From: Eucalyptus grandis
Taxonomy: Eukaryota > Streptophyta > Magnoliopsida > Myrtales > Myrtaceae
NCBI RefSeq assembly: GCF_016545825.1
Contig: NC_052619.1
Location: 4,045,501-4,109,500, forward strand
DNA length: 64,000 nucleotides
Reading direction: 5' to 3'
Part shown: piece by piece, positions 50,901 through 63,065 of the stretch
Layout of the letters: each line of letters starts with the position of its first letter
Numbering within the stretch: the stretch's first letter is position 1
Made by a program: the position numbers and the translations under genes
Notes under the pieces: model-generated
The model's input: the letters and a program-made list of their open reading frames with translations, nothing else
The model's database searches: none
What the model was told of the DNA's origin: nothing

Positions 50901-50940
50901 ATTAAAGTGTTGTCTCAGTCTTCTTTTGAAAGACATCTTA
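47940..50940 (+). pseudogene. Copia pol: protease, integrase, RT, RNase H (broken)
   Basis: The protease motif is changed to WVIDSTATTQIC (normally DSGAT). GAG-pre-integrase and integrase occupy 48149-48811 and 48943-49365 (CEACLLGKMKKAPF; IQIDVCGPL; FITFTDDMSQYGYLY). Reverse transcriptase at 49571-50413 carries KARLVMKGYRQ, FQMDVKTAFLNG, IYGLKQASRSW and YVDDILLI. RNase H with stops follows to about 50900 (DSNFQSNPNDYKS; DNNWAIAQA). The altered protease Gly and the many stops show it is inactive. Confidence 0.87.
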
Positions 50941-50992
50941 CCTAGATAAGTTTGAGACGTGAGATAGGTTGGCTTTAGTGCAAGTGAGAGAT

Positions 50993-53386
50993 TGTTAGCC
51001 GTATGCTCTAAAGTAACCATGTAATAGTTATATGTTAGGGATTATGTAATGGCAAATAAGTTTTCTCATTCATTGTCCAATTTATATGAATGAGGTCCAT
51101 AAGATCAGTTATGACTAAACATATTCTTAAGGTGTTAAGAATATATGTGACAGGTTACAGTTATGTTGAATCTTTAAATAGTTCTTGATCAATGGATTAT
51201 TAAGAGGATATTGATGATCCTATTGAGATCGGTGTATTCTCAAGCTTCACTTCAATATTGGATACTTGAGGGGATGATGAGTCACAAGCCATTGGGTATT
51301 GTGATATCCAAACTAGAACACAAGTATTTGTCTTCAACAAGTTCACCGAACATGACATACATAGAATGATTGGCGACATGGAAGGTTTTTACCAGGGTCA
51401 ATGTCTGATCGTTCATGCTTTGGTCAAGTGTAAGATCCTTAGTCCTAAGGCATGATGCTGACTTGTGTGTTGGATGACTATGGTTCACAAGTGCGCATAT
51501 TGGCGCTTCGTCAAACTGTCTCTGTACTTGATGGTCATAGTTTGTTCACATACAAAGGCACGTGTGTGCGTAATATAGAATCTGTCTTCTTATTATACAA
51601 GATTGATGTCCTATGCGATCTAATCGTGACATTGTATTGAAATCCTCAGCCGAGTTTATAACTGGGAATGAACGGTTCATGTCTTGAAGAAATACATGTC
51701 AATTAGATTTAAGCATATGATCAAAATGGTGGCTTGACCAATAATTTCATGGCCTTTGTTCGATTGGGACATAGTGAGACAAAAGGATCGAATTACACGA
51801 TCGCCAAAGCTGACGGGTTTATTATGTTCTGAGACATTTCACACTATCTAGATAGCCATCATATATTGCTAGATGTCACTCATAGTTTGCAGGAACATGA
51901 GATTGATCTGGACAATCAGTTCTCTTAGTTGTGCTAATATGTTAGTATAAGTTCTATTGCCAGTCTAGTGATGAACCTAGGGATGTCACACATCATAACC
52001 AATTAGAATGACGTTTGAACAAGAGAGAGAATATTGCAAATGTGGTTGCAATTGAGCCAATTAGATTGAGTCGGATTAGAAATAAAAGTTCTGATGAAAG
52101 GACATCAGAGTTTATAAACTTTGAAGTAGGTTTCAGATGTTACAGCCGAATCGAAGCTCTAAAGCATGTTCAAATTCAATGACCGAATTAATAATCTGAA
52201 GTGAGTTAAGAATTAATAGCTGTGTTAATGATCTGAAGTGAGTTTAGAGTTAATCGCATCATTAATGATCTGAAGTGAGTTCAGAGTTAATTGCATCATT
52301 AGTGATCTAAAGTGAGTTCAAAATCAATAGCCAAATTAATGATATGAAATAGTTTCAAACTTAATGGCTAAATTAAAGATCCGAAACGTTCTTCAGATGT
52401 AACGATCACATTAAGTTTTGAAATGGGTTCTTCAGATGTAACGATCACATTAAGTTCTGAAACGATTTTAAAACTTAATGGTCACATTAATGATCTAAAA
52501 CGGTTTCATAATAAATGGACAGTTTAATTATATGAAATAATTTCGGATTAATGACCAATTAATGCTCTGAAACAGTTTCAAAAATAACGGCCAAATTAAG
52601 TAGTTGTGTAACATAGAATGAAGACTTGTAACAGTTACAAATAAATGTCTGGAATAATGCTCCGTAACAGTTATAGAGTTAATATCCGAATTAGTGTCTG
52701 TAACGGTGTCAAAACTTACGCCCATAAGGAGTTACTGCCTAATTAATTCTAAAATGGTTTAGAGTTAATGTGCCGATTTAAATGTGATCTTCATTGTCTA
52801 TGAAAGATAATGCAGAGAGCAGATCACAGGATGATGGACAGTCAACAATCGACAATCGAAAATTGAGAGTGCTAATATTGATCAACAAAACACTCATGCA
52901 AGACCAATTGCTAGCAAAATTATAGTTGTGAGATCTCTCAATTTCTGTGTCTGAACTAGAGGCACTTGTGGGGCTGAATCTAAAGAACATCATAGCATGT
53001 GAAGAGATAAGATGTTCTACATCTGAAGAACGTCAGAACTAGTATTATTAGAAGGCGTTAGACGTTTGTGATAAAAAATCTAAGAACATCAAAACCGGTG
53101 TTACCAGAAGACGTCATACGTTCGCGGTCAAAGTCTAAAGAACGTTAAAACTACTACTATGAGCACATCAGATGTTCGTGCTAAGAACCCAAAATATCTT
53201 AACCAAATTTTGGAGCACTAAAAAGGTTAATATGATTAGCCCATTTAGCTCTTCTATGCGTTTTTGTTAAAATGCACGTAAATGCTATGGAAACATGTGT
53301 ATAAGTGTTTTTATTTCCACTACAATCAGACTTTGATCTTAATTTATTTATGCACATATGCTTGTTTATCAAAACAATCACCAATA
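50993..53386 (+). repeat. 3' LTR of the Copia at 44075-53386
   Basis: It aligns with 44075-46340 along its length. It carries a ~75-bp segment near 51995-52070 and extra array units near 52250-52450 that the 5' LTR lacks. The terminal CA has become TA. Confidence 0.88.
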
Positions 53387-54117
53387 GATCCAAGGTAAGC
53401 GGTGGTCGTTAATGGTGAGAGAATTTAACTCCCGGATCTCAAATAAGGATGTTTAGTTTTTCTATCTAGACTTGTAGCTAAAGATTCTCTTTGCATTTGG
53501 ATCCAGCATTAGTTTTCTAATCCATGCCAACCACACGATAACTCACAATGTCACCACAAGCAATCCATTCGGAAACTCCAAATAGATGCACCTCATCCAC
53601 CTGTCAAAGAGAGAATTCATGGTCGGATCCTTCGCCATTTCTGCTTCCACACTCACATATTCTCAAATAGATTCCTCGCCACGTCAACTTGGAATCGATC
53701 CAAAGTGCATCTCTATGTGTTTCCTAAGCACGATTAGATGAAATGAATGTCGCTGGAGTAAACCTCGAACCTTGAAGATGCCAATTAGATCACCTAGGGA
53801 TCAGCTCAGGACGGTTGGACTGTTGGCTTGATCGCCAAACTGAACCGGTCCGATTAAGACCGGCCTCGAATGCTCGTGAGAAAAAAGGGCCGCCGAAGAC
53901 TTTCTGATGGCTGATTCGCCAAACCCCCATCACAACAAGATTGGGGTTGCTTCTAGGCATTGATTGATAGTGATTGACGGTGCTAGAAACTACCAATAAC
54001 TGTCGGTTGGTCTAATGAACAAAACCGGTCATATTCAAACCGACCTTGGACGCTGGTGAATCTTGGCCTAATCGGAGGGTGTTCAGTGACTGCTCGACTG
54101 AACTCTGGCTACCAAAG

Positions 54118-54456
54118 GTGTGCATGACAAAATTTCTATTCCAGAAATTGATTTCTGCCCAGAAATTGATTTCTCAATTTCTATTCCCCGAACAAGTTTC
54201 CGAGTAAAGAAACTCGTTTGATAACGACTCAAAATTTCTATTTCTAGAACAGAAATCCGTTTGATAACATAATAAAATTTCTATTTCTAGAAATAGAAAT
54301 TGATTAGATAATAACATAGGAAATCCTCAAATACAAAATAATAGTCCAAATAATACTAAAACAACATAGGAAATACTAAAATTTTGATCGAGCTCGGTGC
54401 AAGAACGGCCAAGAACAGCAAAACCCCAACCAAGGAAAACAGAACAAACAAATCAC

Positions 54457-54506
<50 letters not shown>

Positions 54507-55066
54507 CCTCGAATCGGAGAGGAAGGAAGGCGCAACCCAAATCCGAACAGGGACATGGACGGAGGAGGTGAGTCCGACGAGACGACCGAGCAAATTGGAA
54601 GGTCTAAGGACAATGATGGCGAGATGAGCGACAATCTGACCGGCAAGAGGACGGTAATGGCGTTGGAGTCAACAGTGGCAAGAAGGATGGATTCGGAGTC
54701 GACAGCGAGGATGGACAGGTTGTTCAGAGTCGATGATGCTAGGGTTTGGTTGAAGCGTTGAGAGGAGAAGGAGAAGCAATGCCCAAATAGAAAAGCCTGT
54801 GAACGAAGAAGGATGCCCAAATGGAGAAAAGAAAAAATAATTTCTATTTTTACCTTACCAAAATAAAAAAATTTATTTCTAATTCAGAAACTGAGAAATT
54901 AAAAATTTTAGCTCCTGATTTCTTCGATTTCTCTATTTCTGAAAAAGAAATCTGTTTCAGAAATAGAGAAATTAAATTGCGTTACCAAACGGATTTTTGT
55001 TCCAAACTTGTTCCAGAGAACAGAGAAATAGAAAAATCGAAAAACAAAAATTTTATCAAGCGCACC
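54118..55066. mobile_element. TIR-type DNA element, class uncertain
   Basis: GGTGTGCATGACAAAATTTC at the left and the inverted ATTTTATCAAGCGCACC at the right are imperfect TIRs. TTTCTATTTC words and GTTTGGTAAC/GTTTGATAAC words recur in both subterminal zones. CCAAA occurs next to both ends, but 5 bp is not a standard duplication for the likely superfamilies. The core has a GA microsatellite (54461-54503) and a GC-richer stretch whose open frames look fortuitous. It resembles 1-335. Confidence 0.5.
54461..54503. repeat. (AG)n microsatellite
   Basis: About 21 uninterrupted AG units, which produce the Glu-Arg and Ser-Leu runs seen in translations of this area. Confidence 0.95.
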
Positions 55067-58000
55067 CCAAAACTCCAAGGACAGGCTAAGGAAAGGATTA
55101 GTAGAGGCAGATTCGCTGAGAAGGAACAACAGACCGATGACCGGACTGGTCAAAACTTAGGACTGGTTTGATTGCCAGTTTTCAAAGAAACTTTCGAGGA
55201 GAGCCCGAGCGGGAGCTATCGGCCACCGAAGGAGGCAGCGGCAATGACAACAAGTTGAGAGGCAGCTCGTTAGTCACCATTGTGGGCAGAGATCCGCCGG
55301 TGGGGGCCTTGACCAGCAGTAAGCGGCACGGCGGTGAGGGGGGATGTCGCACGACGGAAAGAGAGAGAAGAGAGAGAGTGTGTGTGGTGGGAAAGAGGGA
55401 GAGAGAGGAGAGAGAGATTTCCAATTTTCATCTGAAGATTAGCAAATGAGGCCCCCCTTCACATTTTGGAGGGAAAAACCTTTTATATTAAGACCTAATT
55501 GTCGAATCTTGACCATCAGTTCAATTCGACAGTTAAAATTATGATTTAATGGCCAAATTAAGTTCATTAAAGGCTAATCACACTTAGAATGTGTCATATG
55601 ACTGATTGGATGGGCTCGATTCACAAACAACAAGGATTTGAAAACGAGAATTGCCATTATGGCCTAATTAGGGACAAAATCATAAATTCACAAAATTCAG
55701 GGATTATTTTGTAAAATTTGGAAAATGTAAGGGGATGGTGGTAAAATACACATTACAAGGATCTAATAATCGGTCATTAGTGATCCAGAACCGACTAGCA
55801 AGGAGCAGAATTGGCCTGCCTTGCCGACGATCGGTTGGACCAATCGAGTTGGTTCACGTCAATTCGATTGTTTTGGCCAGTTCTACCCGAGTAGTTCGTA
55901 CAGGCTGGAATTTATGCAATTTTGGTCTCTTGAGGACTAAATCGAAAATAAATCTTACCCAATTTGAAGAGAAATGATTTGATTCTAATCAAATTAAGCC
56001 AATTAAATCACTTAAATGCGATTCATTGACTTTCTATTGACTTAATTGAATGATTATTATAAATAAATAAATAAAAATATAGTGGACCTAGACCATAGGT
56101 ACATGTAATTGAACATTATAGGCTGAAACATGCAATTTTGCAATTACTCACTTGAAATCGCAAATTAATTGAAATTAAATTCAATTAATATTGTGATAAA
56201 CATATTCAACTAATTATCCATGTTTAGGATAACATATTGCATTCAAATTGATCTTGAATTAAAGTCACGAGACTTAGACTGAAAATGAATCGAGGTCTAA
56301 TATCGAAATTAGACTATGATTCATGAAATTAGACCTTAATCTTAAATGCGTCAACTTGAATCTTCAATTAAAGCTCAATAGCTCAATTTTCCTATATCCA
56401 AGAGAGCGAAATTCCTCAAATTGGGAAGTTCTCAAATGAATCTCTCAAATTCGGGCTTATTTTAAGAAAATGAGTGGAATACAAGCGTCTATTCGCAAAT
56501 CATGAAGGATCAATTTTGGACCCCTAATTAGGGCTTAAAATGGTAATTCATCTTTCAACATGACAATTCCCGAAATTGAATGAACGAGTAGATTAGAAAT
56601 AGTCCATAGACCAAATGTCATAAAAGGAACAAGACCTAATTATAACTAAAACAATAGTAATTTTACTTTTAGTCGATTTCGAACCTAAAATTGAAAAATT
56701 CAGAAAACAATTTTTTTAATTGATTTTTGTAAAATTTTCGATGTCAAAGTCAAATTGACACTAAAACGAAGTGTTTTGTGATTTTTTTTTTATTTTTTTC
56801 CATTTTTTGGTCAAATTTTTTATCAAAAGTCAATAATTTAGTTGATTGTTCCTAAAAGGTTATTTTTATTCAAATTTTTGAATTTTTTGGGAATTGACTT
56901 GGCAAAAATGAAATTAAAACCATTTGTTATCTTTTTGAACAAGAAGCCAGCTTTTGATTCAGGGTTGACTTTTTGAGGTTTTTTCTTTTTTTAAAAAAAA
57001 GAAATGAATAAGAAATTGCTTAAAAATGACAAATCAAAATAAAGAAATGAAAAACAAAAAATAAAGAAATGAAAAACAACATTTTTTGGTCGAGAAACGG
57101 GTTTCGTCGTAATCGAAAACTCTATCTTTGTTTTATTTTTTTGACGTGTCAACTAAAAATTAGGTGTCAACAAATTTTTTTTTCTTTTTTTCTTTTTTAG
57201 TTCAACTTTAACTTTTTGAGGCTATGAATACTCTTGGCCTCTTAGATTTAGTTTTAATTCTAATGGATTATGGCTTATTATAAATAATTTAAACGATGAA
57301 TGTTTCGAATTTAAAGTCATTTCATGCAGTAGTATAATATTCTCAACAATTACTATTTTTGAACCAAAAGCTATGAACCATGAGGATAGATTATTGGAGG
57401 CAGTCGACAAAAATAGTGCAAGTATTTTCTTCTTTTGCTCCTCTAGGCGATAGAATGCTGGCAAATTGGCTAACTCCTGCCCAATATTTAGTTCCATATC
57501 CTGAACAAACACTTAGAGGAAGAAGTGCGGCAACTTATTCATGGAGTACAGATGAGTCCTAAAACTTGATTAAAGATGTTAGTCCTAAAACTTTTTAATG
57601 GTTCTGTCCACTTGTAATATTCTGTGGAGCAAAATGGCTGAAAATACTTGATTTAAATGTTGTAAAATCCAAACGACCAACCACAATGTTTTAGAACTTA
57701 TCTTTACTTCAAGTAACAGTTCTCAGACTTCTGGTCCAGGACAGTATAACAACTTCAGCATATTGATGGATAGACTATCCCCTTCAAAGACCTAAATCAA
57801 TCTGCTGTGATGTCGATGAATGCTAGAGGAAATAGACTATTCATTCGCTCTTGCTGAACAATAGTTGAATATGGTTGTCCACTTTGGCCTAGTCATAACT
57901 ATCTTGCATTTCCTTTTTTTTTCCCTAACAATTATGAAGTGTAAGAATTGGAAAGAATCATCTTTGTTTGATTTGTCTGCTTAAGATATAGATGAAGAGA

Positions 58001-58800
58001 TAGGTTTGCATATAAATTGCTAGGACTGAATTAGTGACGAGGAGTTCGTGGATAGGTGATCGTGTCTTGCTTGAGTACTGCTTTAGATTATGAAAAGGCA
58101 ATTATATGACAATTTTCCATGAAAGTTACTTTTTCAAAGGATTTCTCTCCATATAGAACTTTTATATGCTTTCCACCACGTATATTCATGCGTTTGCCAA
58201 AATACTTTTACTCGTGTTTGCTTACAGAATAGTGGCATTGAATAGCATATTCTCTCTCCATCGACTCAGGCATATCTAAGCCCAAAAATTTATTTGTATG
58301 ACCCCCAACGTGTGAGTTTGCCTCAATATATAAAATTAGTGTTAGTTCCGACCTCTTCATTATTCTCTTGCAGGACTGCTCCAGCTGCACTCCTGGCCGA
58401 GAAGTTTGCACTGACCTTCCCTCAGATTTTGGTTGGGCGAGGATTCAGTAGACTTTTGGTATGTCATGTTGGTGAACTATGAAGTGCTCATGATTCATGA
58501 TTTCTTTCCTGTCAGTTGTTTCATGCGATTCCATCTTTTACAAGCTGAAACATATATTAAAACATCGAGATGCAATATCGTGTGCTCAACATTTTTGATG
58601 ATCAGTTGGCAATTGAGTTGACTAACATTCCTTAGAAGACCATTTTTCAATGGTCCACCCTTGAATCCTCGATCACCACCACCTCCTTAAAGCGGTTCTT
58701 CGATCTGATCATACAAAAACCCCACTCCTTTGGTTAGCACCACGCTATGGAACAATATTTCTTGCAAATGGTGATACTGATTCCTAATAAGAAATTGTTC

Positions 58801-59047
58801 GTTAGAATATTTAAAATATAATATCTTCATCTAACAGTTTAAATTTTCAGAACAGTTGGCGATGATTCCACAAAATCTTACATGGTATCAAAGCTAAAGG
58901 TCCTAAGTTCGAGCCTTTCTGGGTCTCATTTACCTCCCTAATTACATTGCCATGCTTTGCATTGGGCAAAAGACTAGATTAAGCGTGAATGAGAGTATTA
59001 TAATATTTAAATAATAAACCATGCTTTTGTCTAATAGTTTATAATTC
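58801..59047. mobile_element. TRIM-like miniature LTR insertion
   Basis: This 247-bp segment is absent from the equivalent site in copy 1 (near 15613). It contains a short AT-rich terminal part beginning GTTAGAATATT and ending CTTACA, then TGGTATCAAAGC (58891-58902), an initiator-Met-type primer site, and later a second, diverged AATATTTAAATAATA ... TAATAGTTTA part that could be the other terminal repeat. No coding capacity. Confidence 0.55.
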
Positions 59048-60875
59048 TATACATCTGGAAAGAACAGAGAGGGTTGCTGACTTTCAAGCTCACACTCTCT
59101 AGCTGTCTCTTGAGTTAATTTATTAGTCTGTTAAATTTCCAAAGTATTTTTTCTGGATGCAAGCTATCAGGAATTCTCTTGGATACTACAAACCTGTCTC
59201 TCCCTCATTGCGCCTCCAAAGACAAGTACATGGCCATATTGTTAATAAACGGTGCGGGTCGCTTCGGGTGCGATGGTCTTTATCAGATTTGTAATTTCAG
59301 AGTCCTTTGCAATGCTTCTTGGTAGCAAAGCCTCTTCTTCACCGTTTTATATGCGGAACTGGAATGCATCTCCTGCAGTGAGGTACAAGATGTACGATGT
59401 ATCAGATCTTAAAGTAACAGAAATCTTGCGCAAGGACTTCAAGAAGTGGACAAGAATAGATCAGGACTTTCTACAGTTTTTATAATTCTTGACTTGTATG
59501 TGTACTACCAATATGTCGATTATACATACATGAGATCGAATCATTCTTCAACTAATGCAAGGTGAGTTTTGCTATCATGTAGTGATTAATTCTGTGATTG
59601 CCGCCATATCTGCAACTGAGCTAGGATTATCGAGCTCCATCGTTTATTCAATCGTTTATCTGGATTGGGTGCATGAATAAATTCATCTCACTTTGGCTAA
59701 CCATAGGGCTGTCAGCAGAAATGAGATTCTGGGAAGAAGTCTCTTTGAGGCTAATTTTAAGGATTTCAGAGTGCTTCCTCACATGAACTTAAAGATGCAG
59801 CAGCTCAAACAACAGAGGCCGCGTAGTCTATATTTGATTTCAAATGTGGACTAAATTGGTTGATGCAATATTCATAAGTCATATAGTTCTTTTTTTTTCC
59901 CCTTTCATGTTCCCCATCAGATTGCCTCGAAATTTATGCTAATGAGTTGTTTATTTATGGCCTTGATGATTGCATTCTTCTTTACCTGTTTTACCAGGCA
60001 ATCCAGATACTGCCAGTGTCACATGTTGGGATGAGTTCCATTGGTATGAGAGTTGGCCAACTTCTTGATCATGAGGATTCTTCAACCCAAGAAATTAAAC
60101 TCTTCCAACGTAAGAGATGAAATGTTGTTCATAGTGATATGTCTCTCTCAAATGATATGGATTTTCACTGCATTGAAATCTGTTCACCTTGCCATGATGA
60201 GAATTAATCCCGTTTTTCCAAGTAGTTCAAGTTTTTCTTGAAGATGCCTTATAAGAAGAAAAAGAGAAACCCACCTCCCAAATGAAAGTTCAGATGCTGT
60301 TTGTCATTTCTAGTTAGAATTGCTTGCAAAGTAGAGATTCAATGTTTATAAATCTAAACTTTCGAAGAGAAATTATAGTGTCCTTTTTTGTTGCAACACG
60401 TTAATGATCACAGTCATTCCTGTAATCTGGTTGCAAACATTTTTGAATCCCCACCATCCCATAGATTTCGGAAATAGAGTAATCTCCGGGGCCAGTGCTC
60501 AGTTTCTTTTTCGATATACTTAAGCATTTAAGTTTCAATAAAACTGGAATCTATTACTGGCTAGAAAAATCTGGTTTTAGCATATATTGTTCAGTATCAC
60601 CAATAAATTTGCTGCTTTTGGAATTGAGTATGATTCTTCTGCTTTGAATCTTCCCTTGTCTTCACTGTCCTTGACATTTTCCTTTTTCCTTGTGCATTCC
60701 AATTTTTGTTCTTTTACTTATTCATAAGTGAGTTTCCTTTCTAACCAAGTATTCTTGTGTCACACAAATAGGCTGAGATAAGGTATTAAGGTTATTATAG
60801 TTATGCTTATCCAGTTGCAAAAGAATTTTCTTCTAGTTGGTGAATCTGTTATTCAAGCTAACGGTGCTACATAAC

Positions 60876-61885
60876 AAGGGTGTGCAAAAGAATCGAAACT
60901 CGCCTGAACTGCTCGAAACCAGACCAGAACCGCCCAAAACCAATGATTCTTAAGGGAACTGGTCCAATTCCCGGTTCCAATTTATGGGAACCTGTGGGTA
61001 CCGATCCAGTTCCCGGTTCCATAGGCGGATCCACCCACCCGTCCATCTGGACCAGACTGATTATATTATAACAATATATTACTTTTAATATTAAAAAAAA
61101 TTCGAAATTAGCAAATCTAAAATTTAGGGCTTCAATCACCATCTTGTTTCAATTCACTACTTTCCTATTCCATCTCGTCTCTCTCAGTTCAAAATCTCCC
61201 CAAGCTCCATCTTCCTCTCCAATTCACCTCCGGATCTACTCATCTCCCTTCGAGTCATAGTCCAAACTTGGTAAAACAGTGAGTTGATTCTCTTTTCCTC
61301 CCTCGAACTTGAACTCTCTCTCCACATCGCTGCCACCTCTGCATTCACTGTCACTATCGTCCTCTTCATTGTTGGGCTCGTTCTACTTCTACCTCCCCTC
61401 TTCCTACTCCCCCTCCTCAAGCTTCTCCCCATCATCCTCATCTTCGGGGACGAGCAAACTCCAGGTCTAAGAACGGCTCATCGTCCTCGTTGTCCTCCTC
61501 ATTGTCGGTCTCGAGGGAGAAGTGGGAGACAGTGGAGGCAATGGCGAAGATGGTGGTGGTGGCTGGGACGGAAGCGGAGCAAGGTCGCGACCGTCACCAC
61601 CGCGAACACCGCCACAACACTAGTACTTGAGGGGAATAAAGTTACCATGGTCGGGAGAGCCAGAATAAGTAGATGTAGGGAGGGCGAAAAGGGGAAGGTG
61701 CGGAGGTTGGACCGGTTCTATGGATCCACCCAAAAACCGGACTGACCGGACCGATGGTCCGGTTCTCGGGTGGATCCATGCAACTAGCAGGCGGTTCCCA
61801 GTTCCAATTTTTCGGAACTGGTTCTTAGCAGGCGATTCCTGATTTTAGGTCAAAAACCGCATGCCCATACCATGCACACCCCTAT
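60876..61885. mobile_element. hAT-like non-autonomous element
   Basis: The ends AAGGGTGTGCA (60876) and TGCACACCCCTAT (61885) are inverted. Both flanks are TACATAAC (60868-60875, 61886-61893), a perfect 8-bp duplication. Copy 1 (about 17398-17405) has a single TACATAAC and no insert. Subterminal GGTTCC/GGAACCGG clusters lie at both ends. The interior has a CT-rich then GC-rich stretch (61150-61730) with an open frame of about 150 codons that does not resemble a transposase; it may be captured DNA. Confidence 0.9.
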
Positions 61886-62420
61886 TACATAACTATGAAT
61901 AAGATAATACAAAAAAGGGACTAACTGCATTGCTGTGTGATGAGGCATTCTGGCCATCTGGGTGGACCCCATCAGCAATTGGGGCCATATCTTGCTTTTA
62001 TACTGCAGTCCAGTAGTTCAGATTTGTAAGTTTATGTTTCGAATTTTGCTGGAAAAGAGAATCTGCAATACAGTCTCAAGCTCGAGAAAAGAGTGCTGAC
62101 CTACTGATTTAATCACACGATTTTCCCATGATAGATTAACCAAAAACAACAATTATAATTTCAACAAAATAAACAACATAGGAAAAATAACCAAGTCTTT
62201 TCCCACTAAGTAGGTTCATCACACGAATCATTTTTCTTTTTGCCTGTGCTTCCTTATCGGTATCATATTCTTTAAAAAACTTTAGGGTCTGAGCCTGGAG
62301 TCCCAATCTCAAAAAGTTTTGACAAACAACCGATGTTTTGCACACTAAAATTCCTTCCATATATTCTCATCCTGAACTGCCTTAGTAGACAGATTGAGTT
62401 TCACTGGGTGCAACAGTCCC

Positions 62421-62443
62421 TTTTTTTTTTTTTTTTTTTTTTT
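62421..62443. repeat. Poly-T tract
   Basis: A 23-base T run in copy 2 where copy 1 (about 17943) has only a short AATTTCTTTG, so it expanded or was inserted after duplication. Confidence 0.9.
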
Positions 62444-63065
62444 GAAAATGCTAGCTGCAGATTGCACATTGTTGTACTCTTTACCATTTTAGTGATAATG
62501 ATTACTCAGAGTCGCCCATTCCGCAACATATTGTTCTTGCTTATGCTATGTCTATAAGTAATAAAACCGAGAGATCCATCATGGAGTTGTTTTGTGGTGC
62601 ATAGGCAACATTTGCCTTGTCACGTATCTGGACCTAATTATCGCTAATTTCATGCAGGGACAGGGATCATTTGATTTTTTGCCTTGCTTGAACATTGGAT
62701 TGGGTGTTACATTCATATATACTAAAAGTCTAAAATGTCATGGATATTTCACCAAAGTGGATATTAACCTAAAGCTTGTTTCGAATGATTGTGCATTGTT
62801 AATTTTTGTTGTTGGATTTGGCAGTCTTACGGTTTGTTCCGTTTTGTGAAATTTCAGAACTGGAGAAACTACGGGTACTCACGATTGTTTCAGGGTATTA
62901 CGATGTAGTCAAGAACTTCAAGGTTTGTTGCTACTGTTTGGTTGCATACCACGTGCAAATGGTTGTTGTCATTGTAGGTTGTATGAAAGATAATTGGAGT
63001 GATAATTATGTAGGATGGCGAGTCCCAAGAAAGAATAAATCATTAGAATTCACATTGAAATATTC

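Larger units (their letters stand above)
44075..53386 (+). mobile_element. Full-length decayed Ty1/Copia with 2.3-kb LTRs
   Basis: LTRs 44075-46340 and 50993-53386 (TGTTGG...CAACA and TGTTAG...CAATA) enclose 4.65 kb. A primer site, TGATATCAGAGCCGG (46342-46356), begins one base after the 5' LTR. Gag, protease, integrase, RT and RNase H follow in Copia order and resemble the TNT1-94 type. The flanks are AATCT and GATCC, which match at only three of five bases, so the target duplication is diverged or the ends have been altered. The reading frames carry many stops. Confidence 0.88.
53387..57172 (-). mobile_element. Probable Gypsy-type LTR, left end not found
   Basis: The right end AAAATTAGGTGTCAACA (57172) is the same as the right end of the solo LTR at 43045. 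The body is AT-rich and non-coding, with phrases such as GGGACAAAATCATAAATTCA typical of long plant LTRs. No TGTCGCGACC-like left end is visible, so where it begins between 53387 and about 55450 is unknown. It is interrupted or bordered by the element at 54118-55066. Confidence 0.45.
58374..62922 (+). pseudogene. Truncated PRUNE-like pseudogene (exons 7-11)
   Basis: Exon equivalents are 58374-58458 (85 nt against 87, a 2-bp deletion), 59164-59290, 59379-59459, 59998-60109 (112 against 126, a 14-bp deletion) and 62858-62922. The donor after the third of these is AT instead of GT. Exons 1-6 and 12-13 are absent. The frame cannot be kept and the DHHA2 domain is incomplete, so no functional protein is expected. 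Confidence 0.92.

Noticed and set aside
54356..54820. Ser-Leu-rich minus-strand frame and Glu-Arg-rich plus-strand frames
   Set aside because: They are by-products of the (AG)n microsatellite within a DNA element.
58885..58920. tRNA-like or SINE-like B box
   Set aside because: GGTATCAAAGC followed by AAGTTCGAGCC resembles tRNA promoter boxes, but its position just after a terminal repeat fits a TRIM primer site better, and no cloverleaf can be formed.
61284..61745. 153-codon frame inside the hAT-like element
   Set aside because: The composition follows CT-rich then GC-rich DNA, with no transposase or BED zinc-finger motif; its status as a gene is unsupported.
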